The position numbers and the translations under genes are program-made. Positions 1 to 11,500 of a stretch of 64,000 nucleotides of DNA are shown here, piece by piece. Each line of letters starts with the position of its first letter. Positions within the stretch are counted from its first letter, which is position 1. A model generated the notes under the pieces. The model made no database searches and was not told where the DNA came from. It worked only from the letters and a program-made list of their open reading frames with translations. This stretch comes from Taudactylus pleione (lineage: Eukaryota > Chordata > Amphibia > Anura > Myobatrachidae): NCBI GenBank assembly GCA_031769625.1, contig JAUIMM010000135.1, positions 1,137,001-1,201,000 of the forward strand, written 5' to 3'.

Positions 1-37
1 TGAAAACACCGTCATTGCCGATAAAATACACATTGAT

Positions 38-803
38 GGGCCTGATTCAGAGATGGACGCTAATGCGATCGCAGCTGCAAAAAATATGCTAGTAGTTCCA
101 AAGCTTTCCAGAGCATAAGGACGCCCCCTGCTGCCTTCTCGTCTGCGTATGACATCTTGTAGCAGTGTAAATATCGGTAATATCGAAGACATCGACCAGG
201 CATGCAGCCCTTGCGGCAGGTCTGACCTGCCTCACATACAGCGTCTCTCCTGACACACAGAGAGCTCTCATGCTGCGTAGGAGAATGCAATGGCTAAATT
301 ATACACACCCATGTAATGGCGTTTAAGCGATCAGACACGCCTGCGTTTTTCTGATTCCTTTCCCCTTAACGCTGACTACCTGTCACACGATTTGTGAATG
401 GGTTCTCTGTGTGTGCGGAATCGCAAGACAATTGCAGCGTGTGCACAGTACAGCTTACACGGGTGCGCAATGGCAAGCAATTGCTCGATCTGTGTAAAAA
501 TCGCCATTGAATCAGGCCCAGAGCATTTGGGGGAGGTAATGGTGGAGTGTCGGCTCAAACGCGCGCTTGTCCTGACCGTTCTGGTGGCGTGTCACAGGCT
601 GCAGAAATGTCTCAGTTCAGGTGGCCAGTCTGAGCGATCGTAGGGCTACGCAGATGGTCGATTATCAAGCCGCAGGTTTGCGAAGCTGCCGGTGGGCATC
701 TCAATACCAATCCCGGTGGCTGAGACATTTGCATATTTTCGCACAGCTGTTGTGTGCAATTTGCAGCAGTGGCGGCATTAATGTACGTCTCTGAATCAGG
801 CCC
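38..803. mobile_element. MITE-like element with GGGCCTGATTCAGAG termini
   Basis: The left end begins GGGCCTGATTCAGAG and the right end (about 789-803) is its inverted complement; inside the termini the match continues imperfectly (CTAATGC / GCATTAATG, GCAGCTGCAAA / TTTGCAGCAG). There is no transposase. The flanking bases (GAT and TAT) are not a clear target duplication. An internal copy of the terminus (GAATCAGGCCC, about 508-520) suggests a second element or an internal rearrangement. Related ends recur at 4485-4990, 38177, 43675-43694 and 46156. The superfamily is uncertain; a PIF/Harbinger origin is possible because the nested copy at 4485 has a 3-bp duplication. Confidence 0.6.
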
Positions 804-1169
804 TATGTTCAAATGCTTTCCTCATGGTAACCAATCTCCCACTGCCCGTACGGTGTATCCAGAGTGCCAGCTGCTTTCTCATATCAAATATAATAAGAAT
901 AAAGAGGAAGAGAGATGGTAATTAGGGGTCTCCTGTCAGCATAAAGTAGCAGCAACCCGGATCCATCAGAGGGAAATGGTGTTTTTCAGTTCTCCAATGC
1001 ATGTGTTACTAAGCCCATTGCAACCGCACCTTGTTTTTCACTGAGAGGAACTCGCTGAGGGCATTTTGTGCAGTATAAGTTTTTGCTTTCTGATCTGCTA
1101 GTTTTTATACCGCTGTACTCGGATGTAATCATCTCCTTCCAGTGCCAAACACAGGATTGTCTCTACATG
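804..1169. other. Unassigned non-coding sequence
   Basis: No long open frame, terminal inverted repeat or recognisable RNA was seen here. It is ordinary AT-leaning sequence between two MITEs. Confidence 0.5.
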
Positions 1170-1178
1170 CATAATTAT

Positions 1179-1434
1179 TAGGGATGTGCAGGCTCGGATA
1201 GGTTCGAGTTTGCACGTGGAGTTCGGATTTTTCCCTCCAAAAAAACGGAACTCAGAACGAGGCAAAACGTCATCTTACATGGACGAACATCATCATTCCT
1301 GGTCTTTTGTCCAGGAATGATGATGTTCGTCCATGTAAGATGACGTTTTGCCTCGTTCTGAGTTCCGTTTTTTTGGAGGGAAAAATCCGAACTCCACGTG
1401 CAAACTCGAACCTATCCGAGCCTGCACATCCCTA
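1179..1434. mobile_element. hAT-type foldback MITE, near-perfect hairpin
   Basis: The element starts TAGGGATGTGCAGG and ends with the complement CCTGCACATCCCTA. It is flanked on both sides by the 8-bp target duplication ATAATTAT (1171-1178 and 1435-1442), the hAT length. Because the duplication is itself a palindrome, the base-paired arms extend over 1170-1302 and 1311-1443 (133 bp each) around an 8-nt loop (1303-1310). Reading both arms base by base I found no mismatch. Weaker relatives, with a TAGAGATGTGC end, lie at about 32409 and 61466. It carries no coding capacity. Confidence 0.85.
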
Positions 1435-1639
1435 ATAATTATGGACCCCTCAGCCGAGCTGCTGTTCCTGCTATGCTTACACCAATTATCATAGCACTGT
1501 CACAGTCATTTACGTTTTTTTTATTAAATGCACACATGCACGATCCCATACATTTATCTAAATACATAAAGCTGATTGAGCAGTCATTGGCATGGTGCTT
1601 TGGATATATTAGCAATTACTGCAACCAACATGCTGACTG

Positions 1640-2340
1640 GCTAGTACCTATAGGCAATTTACTGCCATAAACTGTTCTGGGGTGGAAACAGCCCTGATAT
1701 TTGCATAGTTGAGGGATATTTTGCGGCTGCGCATGGGTCGAAAAGTCTCGGAATCCCTTACTGTGCACGTGAGGACCAAGGTGTGAGCTCAGGGAAGTAT
1801 CTATAATGGGTGCAGGGTGTGCGGGGAACACGGGTCCAGGGGGGCCCCACACCGCACACCCTGCACCCATAATATTACTTACCTCTACGGAGTCCCATGT
1901 CAGCGCGGGGGTGCGGAGCTGTAAAACGACTGGAAAATGGCCGCGGCAGCAATTGTCCCGTCGTTTGCGCATGCGCAGTACAGGGAAAATGGCCGCCGTG
2001 GCCATTTTCCCGGTGACCTGTGCACACACTATAGACACTGGACACACTCTAGTGCCCAGAGTCTATAACTCCGGCGCTGGCCGCGCACAGCTCAGTGTGC
2101 TGCTGGCTGCCGGGCGGTGAGGAGGAGGCCCGTGTCGGAGACTCCTCTCTAGAAACGCCCCTGTGTGAGCTGGCATATGCGGAATGGGAGGGAGGAATGT
2201 TGGAGAAGTGCCTACTCTTCCAGGGGTGCAGGGGAGTTACCCAAAATATCGTGAGCCTCCCGAAGGTACCGGTAGAGTAGGCAGGTATGCTTGAGAGGCA
2301 GGCCCCCTTACTGTCCAGGCCTACCTCCGCAGCTCCGAAA
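1640..2340. repeat. GC-rich interspersed repeat with internal hairpins
   Basis: A GC-rich stretch with an inverted repeat (1803-1824 against 1852-1873, 22 bp, one mismatch) and a palindrome around GGCCGCCGTGGCC (1982-2010). The tail (about 2206-2290) belongs to a family that starts GCCTACTCT and ends AGAGTAGGC; other copies are at 17654-17732, around 5318 and around 43340. Open frames across this block are chance products of GC richness. Confidence 0.5.
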
Positions 2341-2768
2341 GTTTAAAAGGGAGGCTCTGCACCAGACAGAGGCTGCTGAAGGAGCCGATGGTGCCTCTAT
2401 GGTGCAGTGATCAGATCCACCAGCGCAGTTGAGCATTGCTTAGATATGCAAAGTGGGCTTCGCAGAGTCTGCTCGTTCCGCCACACCAAAGTACACAATA
2501 AGAATGCTTAAACTGGCATTTACATATTTTGCACTTGCGAATCTGTAGCCATGCATGAAGTGCAACCACCCCCAAATCAGGTCCATAACTCACTGATGCA
2601 ACTAATCATCCCAATATTAGTCCTGTAAAAAATGAAAGAGCTGTGCTCTACTAATGAACAAACAACACTTGGTAATCTCTTAGGCTGGCTATATGTACTC
2701 CATGGCAAGTAGTCCTCAGTAGGTTGTGTTGATCAGTGGAGCCGATTAAATTGTTTTCACTGTCGGCC
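2341..2768. other. Unassigned non-coding sequence
   Basis: No gene or clear element boundaries were seen. Scattered short stretches resemble the surrounding interspersed repeats. Confidence 0.4.
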
Positions 2769-3580
2769 AGTGGCGTAACTAGGGTATTTGGAGCCCAGGG
2801 CAAATTGAAAAATGGAGCCCCCCCTCCCTATGTGCGCATGGCAACAAATGGGCATGGCCACTGAAAAATGGGGCATATCAACATTACACACACCTCGTCA
2901 CTCTGGGAACATTCCTTACCATTCCATATGCACCATAATACCCCGAGTAGTAGTGCCCCTCTTGCAATGCCCACTGTAGTAATGCCCCTTATGCAATGTC
3001 CCCAGTAGCAGTGCCCCATGTAGTAGTGCCCTTTATACAGTGCCCCAGTAGTGCACCCTTATACAGTGCCTCCAGTAGTGCACCCTTATACAGTGCCCCT
3101 TATGCAGTCCCCCCTATGCAGTGACCCTTATACAGTCCCTCTATGCAAATATGCAGTGCCCTCAGTAGTGGTCCCCCTTATGCTGGCCCCCAGTAATGCC
3201 CCTTATACAGTGCCCCCAGTAGTGCCCTTTTACAGTACCCCCAGTAGTGGTCCCCCTTATGCAGGCCCCCCGGTAGTGCCCCTTAACCAGTGCCCCCAGT
3301 AGAGGTCCCCCTTATGCAGGCCCCCAGGAGTGATCCCCCTATGTTGTGCCCCCAGTAGTGTTCCCCTTTATGAAGGCCCCAAGTAGTGATCCCCCCCATG
3401 AGTTGCCCCATAGCCATAGTGCCTTCCATAGTGCATAAAACACAGACACATACACACACATAACACTGACTTGACTTACCTGAATCCCCGCTCCTGCCGC
3501 GCCCGCCGCTATCTGCTCCTCCGTCCTCCTGCTGGTTCCCGTTCGGTACTATGGGAGGGACGTCATGGGGGTTTGAGCAC
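2769..3580. mobile_element. AGTGGCGTAACTAGGG-type element carrying a minisatellite
   Basis: The left end at about 2769 (AGTGGCGTAACTAGGG) resembles hAT-like non-autonomous termini common in fish and frogs. Most of the interior, about 2930-3420, is a degenerate tandem array built on CAGTAGTGCCCCTTATACAGTGCCC with period about 20-30 bp. A right terminus was not located, so the element may be truncated. Open frames through the array (for example 3051-3302) are repeat artefacts. Confidence 0.55.
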
Positions 3581-3918
3581 CCTACCCTGGACTTTAGACG
3601 TATTTAGCTGATTTACCTGTGAAGATTAATGGGTGCCCAAAACAATTAAATTGCAACATAGGGCGCCCGTTAATTAGCGCAATGTAAAATAATTAAATCG
3701 CCTCCACTGAGTCTTATGTATATTGCCATGTGCATACCACCTACCATGTTATAGGTAAACATTTGTCCGTTCGTATTCCCCTTTATAACTGTATTGTATA
3801 GTTGTTTATATATTGTATGCATTATAATGAGAAATATGAATATGCAATGAAAGAAAGAATTAAATTAATAAAATAAAATGAAAGAATTTAAATAAAACAA
3901 ACAGAAATCAACAAATAG
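3581..3918. other. Unassigned AT-rich sequence
   Basis: AT-rich sequence with A-rich runs (3830-3900). No gene or element ends were recognised. Confidence 0.4.
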
Positions 3919-4045
3919 GGCTAAATGAAATAGACTTCGAGCCAGCGGAAATACATGAGAGTATTCCCATTGATTTGTTTTTAAAAAATTGGAATACCGC
4001 ATCTATTCCAACAGCGGTGCTGGCTCGCAGTCTATTACATTTAGT
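3919..4045. mobile_element. Short foldback MITE
   Basis: Terminal inverted repeats of about 27 bp: GCTAAATGAAATAGACTTCG at the left and the near complement CAGTCTATTACATTTAGT at the right, with a GAGCCAGC/GCTGGCTC continuation. Non-coding. Confidence 0.6.
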
Positions 4046-4082
4046 CCATAGTTCTTAAATATTTATACACATAGATTGTGAT

Positions 4083-4458
4083 TTAAGGGCATATTTATTA
4101 AAATGTGCAGTGTGCCGCCAAAATAGAAACCTTACAACCACGTATCGTGGCAATAATGGCTCTTTTTTTTTATTCACCAATTTAAATCGATGGGGCACGG
4201 GCTCCGATAAAAGCAAGTCCCGGCGATCAATACGAAGTGATCGCATACGCTTTCCAGCTGTGCATGCAGAAACTGCTGTAATGCTTATCGGGATGTCCTA
4301 CAAGCCTACCCCAGCCATTAGAGTTAATTCACAGAGCTTTGATTTGCGGTTCTTATTAAAAACCGTCCCCATAGAAAATTATGGGGACGACTACTGCATG
4401 GGCTGGTGGCCAGAAATCAGAAGATATCTCCAATATCTCCTGCTTTCTGTATTGTTAC
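4083..4458. repeat. Outer repeat interrupted by the hAT MITE
   Basis: The left part starts TTTAAGGGCATATTTATTAAA. Sequence that looks like its other side resumes at 5185-5250 (TAAGGGCAGAATTGATTAATAAA), after the hAT insertion. This makes it the oldest layer of the nest, though its exact ends are uncertain. Confidence 0.4.
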
Positions 4459-4466
4459 ATTTAAGG

Positions 4467-5176
4467 CACAGGTTCTCAAACTCTGGGCCTAATTCAGACC
4501 CGCTCGTAAGCGGGTCGATGTTGGCCCAGTGCACATGCGCACGAGGGAGCCGGCTCCATCGTGCGCATGCGCGAGACCCGGATTGCGACGGCCAAGCCGT
4601 CGCTATGGGTCTCGCATCAAAGGGGGCGTGCTGTCGATGGTGAGTGACAGCACGCCCCCTTTGGTGGGCGTGCCGGGGGCGTGGCTGCCCAGACGGAGGC
4701 GTTCCCATGGCACAAGTTCACAAGTTATGTCAGTGGGAGTGCTCTCGGCTCTGATAGAGCCGAAAGTACTCCAGGGCTTGTGGCAATGAGACCCTACCAC
4801 AAGGGTCTCGTTGCAAGCCCGATGGTCGCGATGGTCTTGACCATCGCGACCATCATTTGGCCGCTCACTATAGCTGTGGATGGTCACCCACAGCTATGCG
4901 AGCGGCCAGGAGGCCGCTCTAAAAATTAAGAAGGACGGCCCCGATTCAGAGCGAGCGCTCTGTCAGAGCGTCCGGCTCTGAATCAGGGCCTCTGTCCTCA
5001 GGACCCCAAACAGTGCATGTTTTGCAGGTCTCACAGAATAATAAGTTAAATAATTAGCTCCACCTCTGGATCTCTTAAAATGTGTCCGTGAGTAATGACT
5101 ACACCTGTGCATCTGCTAGGTGACTTGGAAAACGTGACCTGTGTGGGGTCCTGAGGACCTAGTTTGAGAACCACTG
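4467..5176. mobile_element. hAT MITE with CAC(A/T)GGTTCTCAAAC ends, interrupted by another MITE
   Basis: The left end is CACAGGTTCTCAAACTC and the right end GTTTGAGAACCACTG. Both sides carry the 8-bp target duplication ATTTAAGG (4459-4466 and 5177-5184). An uninterrupted 190-bp sister copy lies at 62241-62430. The interior here is broken after 4484 by the hairpin MITE and resumes at 4991. The TIR resembles the CAGTGGTTCTCAAA ends of Charlie-type hAT elements. Confidence 0.85.
4485..4990. mobile_element. Hairpin-ladder MITE nested in the hAT MITE
   Basis: The left end is GGGCCTAATTCAGACCCGCT and the right end GGCTCTGAATCAGGGCC, flanked by TCT on both sides (4482-4484 and 4991-4993). The interior is a series of separate hairpins, for example ACCCGCTCGTAAGCGGGT near the left end, GGTCGCGATGGTCTTGACC around 4824-4852, and a CTGTGG..CCACAG pair near 4875-4895. 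Relatives are at 15653-15948 and 46156-46610. It encodes nothing; frames of 60-177 codons over it are chance. Confidence 0.75.
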
Positions 5177-5250
5177 ATTTAAGGGATACTTAATTCTGCC
5201 CTTAAACAGCAGTTTCCGCATATTTTAAGGGCAGAATTGATTAATAAATT

Positions 5251-5500
5251 AGAGTGGCATCAAGTCCATTTGCAGCATGTAACTAATTTAGAGTAGAATG
5301 TAACTTACACTTGCAGGTCTTGCCTACTCTCCTGGAATGGCAAGAGAGGGCAAGTCTCCCTGGTACAACCCATGCAAAATCCCATACTTCCTAAACCCCC
5401 AGCAAGAGCTGGGGCCATGATGACATGATCGTGGCACCACGCCCCCACACCTCCCACTATTGGCGCCACCACGCCCCCTGCAGCTCCGACTTGGCCGCCC
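5251..5500. repeat. Left flank of the provirus with a GCCTACTCT repeat fragment
   Basis: Includes a fragment of the GCCTACTCT family (about 5318) and GC-rich sequence cut off by the provirus at 5501. The last four bases, GCCC (5497-5500), match the four after the 3' LTR. Confidence 0.5.
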
Positions 5501-6373
5501 TGTCGAAGTCAGATGATTGGATGAGATCAGTATGATGATTAATATTTATCGATGCTATCTTCCTTTGTCTGATAGCAATGTGACTGGCATGCTACTGCGT
5601 GCCGGGAAGAATTCCACACACACACATACACAGACGCACCTATGTGAATTCAACACACAGACGCACAAATGCAAACGCATACATATAAAATGGTTCCCAC
5701 ACATTATAGATAATAACTAGAGTTATTAAAGGTATTATGTGTTAATAAATATGATGTAAGATGTATGTAAAAGAGATAAAAGGTTCAGAATACAATAGAT
5801 ATGTCATGTTTGGTATCATACTTAATCGCTCTTTATTTGCAGACATCCGTATCTATCGGCAAAGAAGTCGCATCATGCGTCCGCTAGTTATGGATGATAG
5901 GGAGTTATTAAGTAGAATGTTATTACTTGTATTCAGTGTTGTAGCCAGTTTTAACCAGTTGTTCGGCGGGAAGACACACAATGTGACCGTTGGAAGACTG
6001 ATCCATACTCCTGATGATACCGTATGAACTGACCAATGACCAGATTGACCAGAAGCAAGAATCAATGAAAACCTGCCAACTTGTCTCTTTTGTTATCTCT
6101 GTAACCTGTACCGTATATAGGCTTGTGCACTGGCTGCAGTATACAGACATCTTCTTTGCAACCGCATACTTCAGGACTGAATGATTGTATACTGGGACTA
6201 GTGCGCAATGCTTATGTATCGGCTGTACTAATTGTATAATTATTGCTTTTTACTCTAATTGTTAAACTTCTACCGTGTTACACTTTTTACATAAAATAAC
6301 TTTTTGTGCTTTGGAACCACACGACTAGATTGGAAAGCAATAATTTTTCATTAGTGACTAAACGGCATTCATA
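5501..6373 (+). repeat. 5' long terminal repeat
   Basis: An 873-bp direct repeat of 14372-15241. It starts TGTCGAAGTCAG. If the GCCC duplication is taken at face value it ends CATTCATA rather than in the usual CA. A possible TATA box (ACATATAAAATGG, about 5682) is followed by a possible poly(A) signal (TTAATAAATATG, about 5741), which would give a short R and a U5 of about 600 bp. Another candidate signal is near 6290, so the U3/R/U5 borders are not settled. Short open frames shared by both LTRs are not genes. Confidence 0.93.
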
Positions 6374-6375
6374 GA

Positions 6376-6393
6376 TGGGGGCTCGCGACTGAT
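6376..6393 (+). promoter_or_regulatory. Primer binding site, tRNA-Pro-like
   Basis: TGGGGGCTCGCGACTGAT begins two bases after the LTR. The first ten bases agree with the proline-tRNA primer site used by many gammaretroviruses (established knowledge), while the last eight have drifted. Confidence 0.7.
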
Positions 6394-7270
6394 ATCATGC
6401 TACCGGAGATTATGCAAAGCGTACGGATTTCGGTTCCTCAACAAAGGGTGGACGCGTCATTATACGGATAAGAACGCAATGTGTTTAAAACCTGTTTAAT
6501 CATCCTGTGTTGTGAAGCGCTGATTAAGACCTAGGGACATGAGAGAAAAGTCTGTTTCTTTTATTGTCATTTTGCGCTTTAATGTGCGATTCGCACATTG
6601 CGTATGCGTCTTCCCTATATTGCTGCCACATGTTTAAACAATCGTTTTGATAGATAGTCTTAATCACTTGTTAAAACCTCTGAATAGTTATTGCAATCAT
6701 TTGGGAAAGCAATTTTTCTGTGCAGAAAACAAAGGTGGATATGAATGTGAATGAGTGCTTGTGATGTGAAAAAATTTTACTGTTGAAATGATACAGGGAA
6801 ACTCGGGTGTCTGACGCGGCAAACTGCTACTAAAACAAGGATTTTTGTTTTCGGTGAAAACAAGGGGTTTTCGGCAGACACACCCAATAGTAATCGCAAA
6901 GCTTATTGGTAGTTAGTATCTATAGGCAAGGTGATTGGACCGCACGGTTGCGTACACACCGCATGATTGCTTATAAAACTGTGATTGTGACTTGGGGTTG
7001 TGTGGGAGGAAATCGCTGGCAAGGTTAAGTGTTAATGGAATACTTAAATGCTACCAGTTAGAATATACTCAAAGTAGGAAGCTAGCGGACGAAGCTTATG
7101 AATTTGTTCGGAAAGCAGAATAATTGCATAGGCGCTATTCTGCTCCTTGTTGTGTACGCTGACAATCACGCTTAGTGGTCAGTTGTGCACAGCGGGAGGA
7201 AGTGAGTTGACGCAGCTTGTGAATTCGTCCACAGTCGAAGACTCTAGTGAAAAGTTAAGCGTTGGCCCAG
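6394..7270 (+). other. Proviral leader
   Basis: About 880 bp of untranslated sequence between the primer site and the gag start. It would hold packaging signals and the major splice donor, but none can be assigned by eye. No long open frame. Confidence 0.6.
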
Positions 7271-8598
7271 ATGGGTGCTAAACAAACGCTAGAGATGATC
7301 GATGATGCACTGCTTAAGGAAGGGCCGACTGGTTCGGCAAGATATATAATGTATGAAAAGTATGGTGCGTACGCTACGGCGTACTGCGACATATGGGTCA
7401 AGATGACCACAGGATGTATGAAACCATTTTGTGGCAAAGTAGCACGCCGCTCAGTAGCGTACTCAAGCTGCAAGGTAGCGCACCGCAAGGTAGCGTACCC
7501 ACGTTGCAAGGTAGTGTTACCACTCATAAAGAAGAGAGCTCATGCGCACCTCCGCCGCCCTATGTGGCTGAAGGTGAAAGTACAGCCGATACCAAAAACA
7601 AAAAAATTGTAACAAGTAACTTATAGCCTGTATTAAGTCACCTTAAGGAAAATGTTGTTGTAGAAGATGATGAACCCATTGTTATTTCAGCCATTGCCCA
7701 AGCTGGGAGCAATCCAACCAGCAGGGGCAGCGGCTGAAATTGGTGAGAGTAGTGGAGAACGTAGTAGAAGAGGGAATATCCCTGGTACCAAAACAATAAG
7801 TCCAGAAATTAATCCTGAACATAGTGATGTGGTAGGTATACACCCTGTCCGTACAATAGCAGTTCCCAATGAGAAACCAGACAAAGATGGTACAGTTCCT
7901 ATAAGAAATGTAGCAATGTATTGTCCATGGACAAGAGCAGAATTGCATTCAATTATGTCAGATTTCCCAGATCCTAGGAAAGAGTTGGCCAAGTGTCAGA
8001 AATTCATTAAAGATTTAGATAATGCTCATGAGCCAACTAATAAAGATTGGCGAGTGGTGTTAAGGGCCTGTCTTCCTTCCAATACTGATGTACAAAAGTT
8101 TATTGCAGATTGTATATTGGAAGAGGGTGGATCCTTAATGGATGAGGATAATCAGGTAAATATAAAACGAATAATCACACAGCTGGCCATATACTTTCCA
8201 GTGGTAGTGAACTTGAGTAAAATCTTTACCATCAAACAAAAAGATAGTGAACCTGCAGCAGAGTATTTTGCCAGAGCGCTGCTAACAATAACACAGGGAT
8301 ACCAGACATAAAGGATGATGTACACCACAGGGAAGTAGCTGTTACGGTACTAATGGATGGTCTTAAAGATAACCTAAAGACCAGGGTACAAACCTCTCTA
8401 CCTAATTGGAGAGGAATCACTGTAGATGCACGTAGGAAATCTGCTATAGAACATGATAAGAATATATCCAGGAAGAAAGAGGCACAGAGTGAGAGGTTAA
8501 TGAAAATGAGCATTCAGGCTCTAGAGGGATTACCTACACAGTCACAAACTTACAACACATACCAACAACGAAGGTATACAGTAAGGTGTCAGTGCTAG
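7271..8598 (+). pseudogene. gag: Retroviral gag, frameshifted
   Basis: Structural polyprotein (matrix, capsid, nucleocapsid) of the provirus. The start at 7271 is chosen because it reads MGAKQT, a glycine-2 myristoylation signal typical of matrix. The reading frame shifts about 7400 into a segment with a PPPY late-domain motif (about 7549-7560), shifts again about 7630-7667 into the capsid-like part (CPWTRAEL near 7921, DFPDPRKE near 7960), and again about 8290-8353. The frame ends at TAG (8596-8598), beside a Cys/Gly/His cluster (C, then G-S-G-H-T-C after the stop) that may be a decayed zinc knuckle. Length (about 440 codons) suits the family. Non-functional as it stands. Confidence 0.85.
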
Positions 8599-11500
8599 GG
8601 GTCAGGTCATACCTGTAGTCTACAACCAGTCAGGTTAACTGAGAATACTAGGGAAGAACCTACAATGACAGTTGATATATGTGGTACTAAACACACTTTT
8701 CTTGTAGATACAGGGGTGACCAGATCCGTAATAATTTCTCTGTTTAATTTACAGGTTACCAACAAGACCGTATCAGCAATGGGGGTAACGGGGAGAGTAC
8801 AGCATTACCCTTTAACCAAATCTGCAGAGGTTACTATCGGGCCGCTGCTCACCAAGCATTCCTTTCTCCTGGCAGTGGCGGCTCCTACTAACCTGCTGGG
8901 AAGGGATTTGCTATGTAAAATGGGATGTGGTATATACTGTACCCCTGATGTTATATTCCTAGATATGCCAGAGAAGGTTGTGCATGAGGTACAGGATATA
9001 TTGTACACACCACAAAGGTTAATGCTGCACTCTGCTGTTCTAGAACAAAGTCCATCTCAGGTAAAAGCGATGTTAATGCAAATACTGGGTTCCCTCTGGA
9101 CCAAAGATGGACAAGACACTGGATTGACTGCAAACGTAGCTCCCGTGATGGTTAACTTGAAGAGTGGTAGACAGGCTCCAAAAATCACTCAGTATCCATT
9201 AAAGCCGGAGGTGGAGTTAGGGCTGTATCCCATAATTGAGAGGTTATTGCAACAAGGGATTTTAATTCGTACAGCAAGTTCAGCCAATAGTCCAATTTTT
9301 CCAATGAAGAAGAGTGGGGGGAGGGGCTATAGATTAGTACAAGACCTTAGAGAAATTAACAAAGTTGTTGAAAGCCAATTCCCCATAGTGCCCAATCCTG
9401 CTGTCATCCTTATGCAGATTCCACCGTCTGCTACTCGTTTCACTGTCATAGATTTATGTTCTGCTTTTTCTCTGTCCCTCTTCACCCTGACTATCAATAT
9501 CTATTTGCATTCTCCTACAGAGGGGTTCAATATACATGGACACGATTTTCCCAGGGCTTCATAGATGGCCCCAGTATTTTCTCCCAGGCCTTACATGACT
9601 GTTTGCAATCTTTTCAACCAAGCATTGGGTCTGTCCTAATTCAATATGTAGACGATTTGTTGTTGTGCTCTGATTTGTTTATGTCATGTTTGAATTATAT
9701 TAAATTGTTGTTGCTTCATCTTTCACAAACAGGGCACAAGGTTGCAAAGGAGAAATTACAGCCAAGCCAGACTAAGGTCAAATACTCGGGACACTGTCTA
9801 ACCCAGGGGCTAAGACACTTGACAACGGACAGAATTCAGGCAATACAGACCATGACACTGCCACAAAACCAGCAGCAGATTTGTACCTTCTTGGGGATGT
9901 GTGGATATTGCAGGACGTGGATCCCAGGTTTTTCTATTTTGGCATTACCATTGCAGGACTTAGTCTCATCCTCAAAACCCTACCATGTCACACACACTGA
10001 GGAGACAGAGCAGGCTTTCCTTAACCTTAAGGATAGTCTGACGAGAGCACCTGCCTTGGGAATACCAGATTATGAAAAGCCCTTTGAATTATATTGTACG
10101 GAAGCTGATGGCTGCGCAGCAGGTGTCCTTACACAGAAACATGGTGACGCTAGCAGACCGGTAGCATACTACAGTGCACAATTGGACACTGTGGCAAGAT
10201 CACTCCCAACGTGTTTAAGAAGTGTAGCTGCAACTGCCCTTCTGGTAAATAAGAGTGAGGACGTAGTATTAGGGCATGATACAACTGTCTATACACCACA
10301 TGCAGTATCTGCTTTGTTGAATTCAGCCCATACCAGACATGTCTCTTCAGCAAGGTTCACGAAATGGGAACTAGCTCTGATGGCACCTGCAAACATCACC
10401 ATTAAAAGGTGCAATACATTAAATTCAGCAACATACTTACCATATGTGCCTCGAGATGCACAAAGGGTGGAAGGAGATGAGTTTCTGGTTGGAGGTGAGT
10501 TTTGCAGGTATGCTGATACACATGATTGTATGGCATATTTGAACCAGACCTTTACTGCAAGACCAGACCTACGTGACACACCATTAGAAGATGTAGATTT
10601 GACGTTTTACATGGATGGGAGTTGTCATAGACAGACAGATACAGGAGAACAATGCACCGGTTATGCTGTTGTAGATGACGAGGATGTTATAGAAGCTGAA
10701 CCTCTTGTTCCACCTCACTCAGCCCAGGTGGCTGTACTAGTGGCATTAAGGAGAGCATGTGAATTGGCAGAAGGTAAATCAGCTAATATATACACTGACT
10801 CTAGGTACGCCTTCGGGGTAGTACATGATTTTGGGGCTCTTTGACATCTTAGGAACTTTATGCCAGCAGCAGGCACACCAGTAGCACATTCACAACACAT
10901 AATAGGACTTCTGACAGCAATCCAGTTACCAAAGGCAGTAGCCATCATCAAATGCAAAGCCCACACATGTGAAGAAGACCCAGTGTCGATGGGCAATAAC
11001 AGAGCAGATGAAGCTGCCAAATGGGCAGCAGGGTTACGTGTAAATATACCAACTAACAAAGTGATGGTCTTCTAGACAATAGACACACATAAATTAATTG
11101 AAATGCAATATTTGTGTTCCCTACAGGAAAAGGCGGTCTGGAGATCGAAGGGATGTGGTCAAGAGTCCTCTGGACTCTGGAGAGATGGACAAGGTAGGCC
11201 TGTGGCTCCCAGGGCATACTACCCAAGCCTGGCTGAGGCAGCACATGGTCTGACTCACCTGGGAAAAGAAGGTATGTGCAAGTTGGTCTGAGCATATTGG
11301 TGTGCCTCAGGCTTTTCCTCTCAAGCTGGAAAAAGGGCAATGTCCTGTCTAACTTGTTTGAGGAAAAATGACGGAAAGACAATACCAACTGAGCCAGCCC
11401 ATATCCTTCTGATGGATGGACCTTTTCAGGTAATACAAATTGACTTCATCCAATTACCCCAGGAATCTCAAGTATGTATTAGTTTGTACTGATGTAGTTT

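Noticed and set aside
2930..3420. Regular spaced repeats as a CRISPR array
   Set aside because: The units are degenerate and contiguous with no unique spacers, in a vertebrate genome; this is a minisatellite.
5761..6027. An LTR open frame conserved between both LTRs (for example 14677-14898)
   Set aside because: Conserved only because the LTRs are copies; no accessory-gene features were visible.
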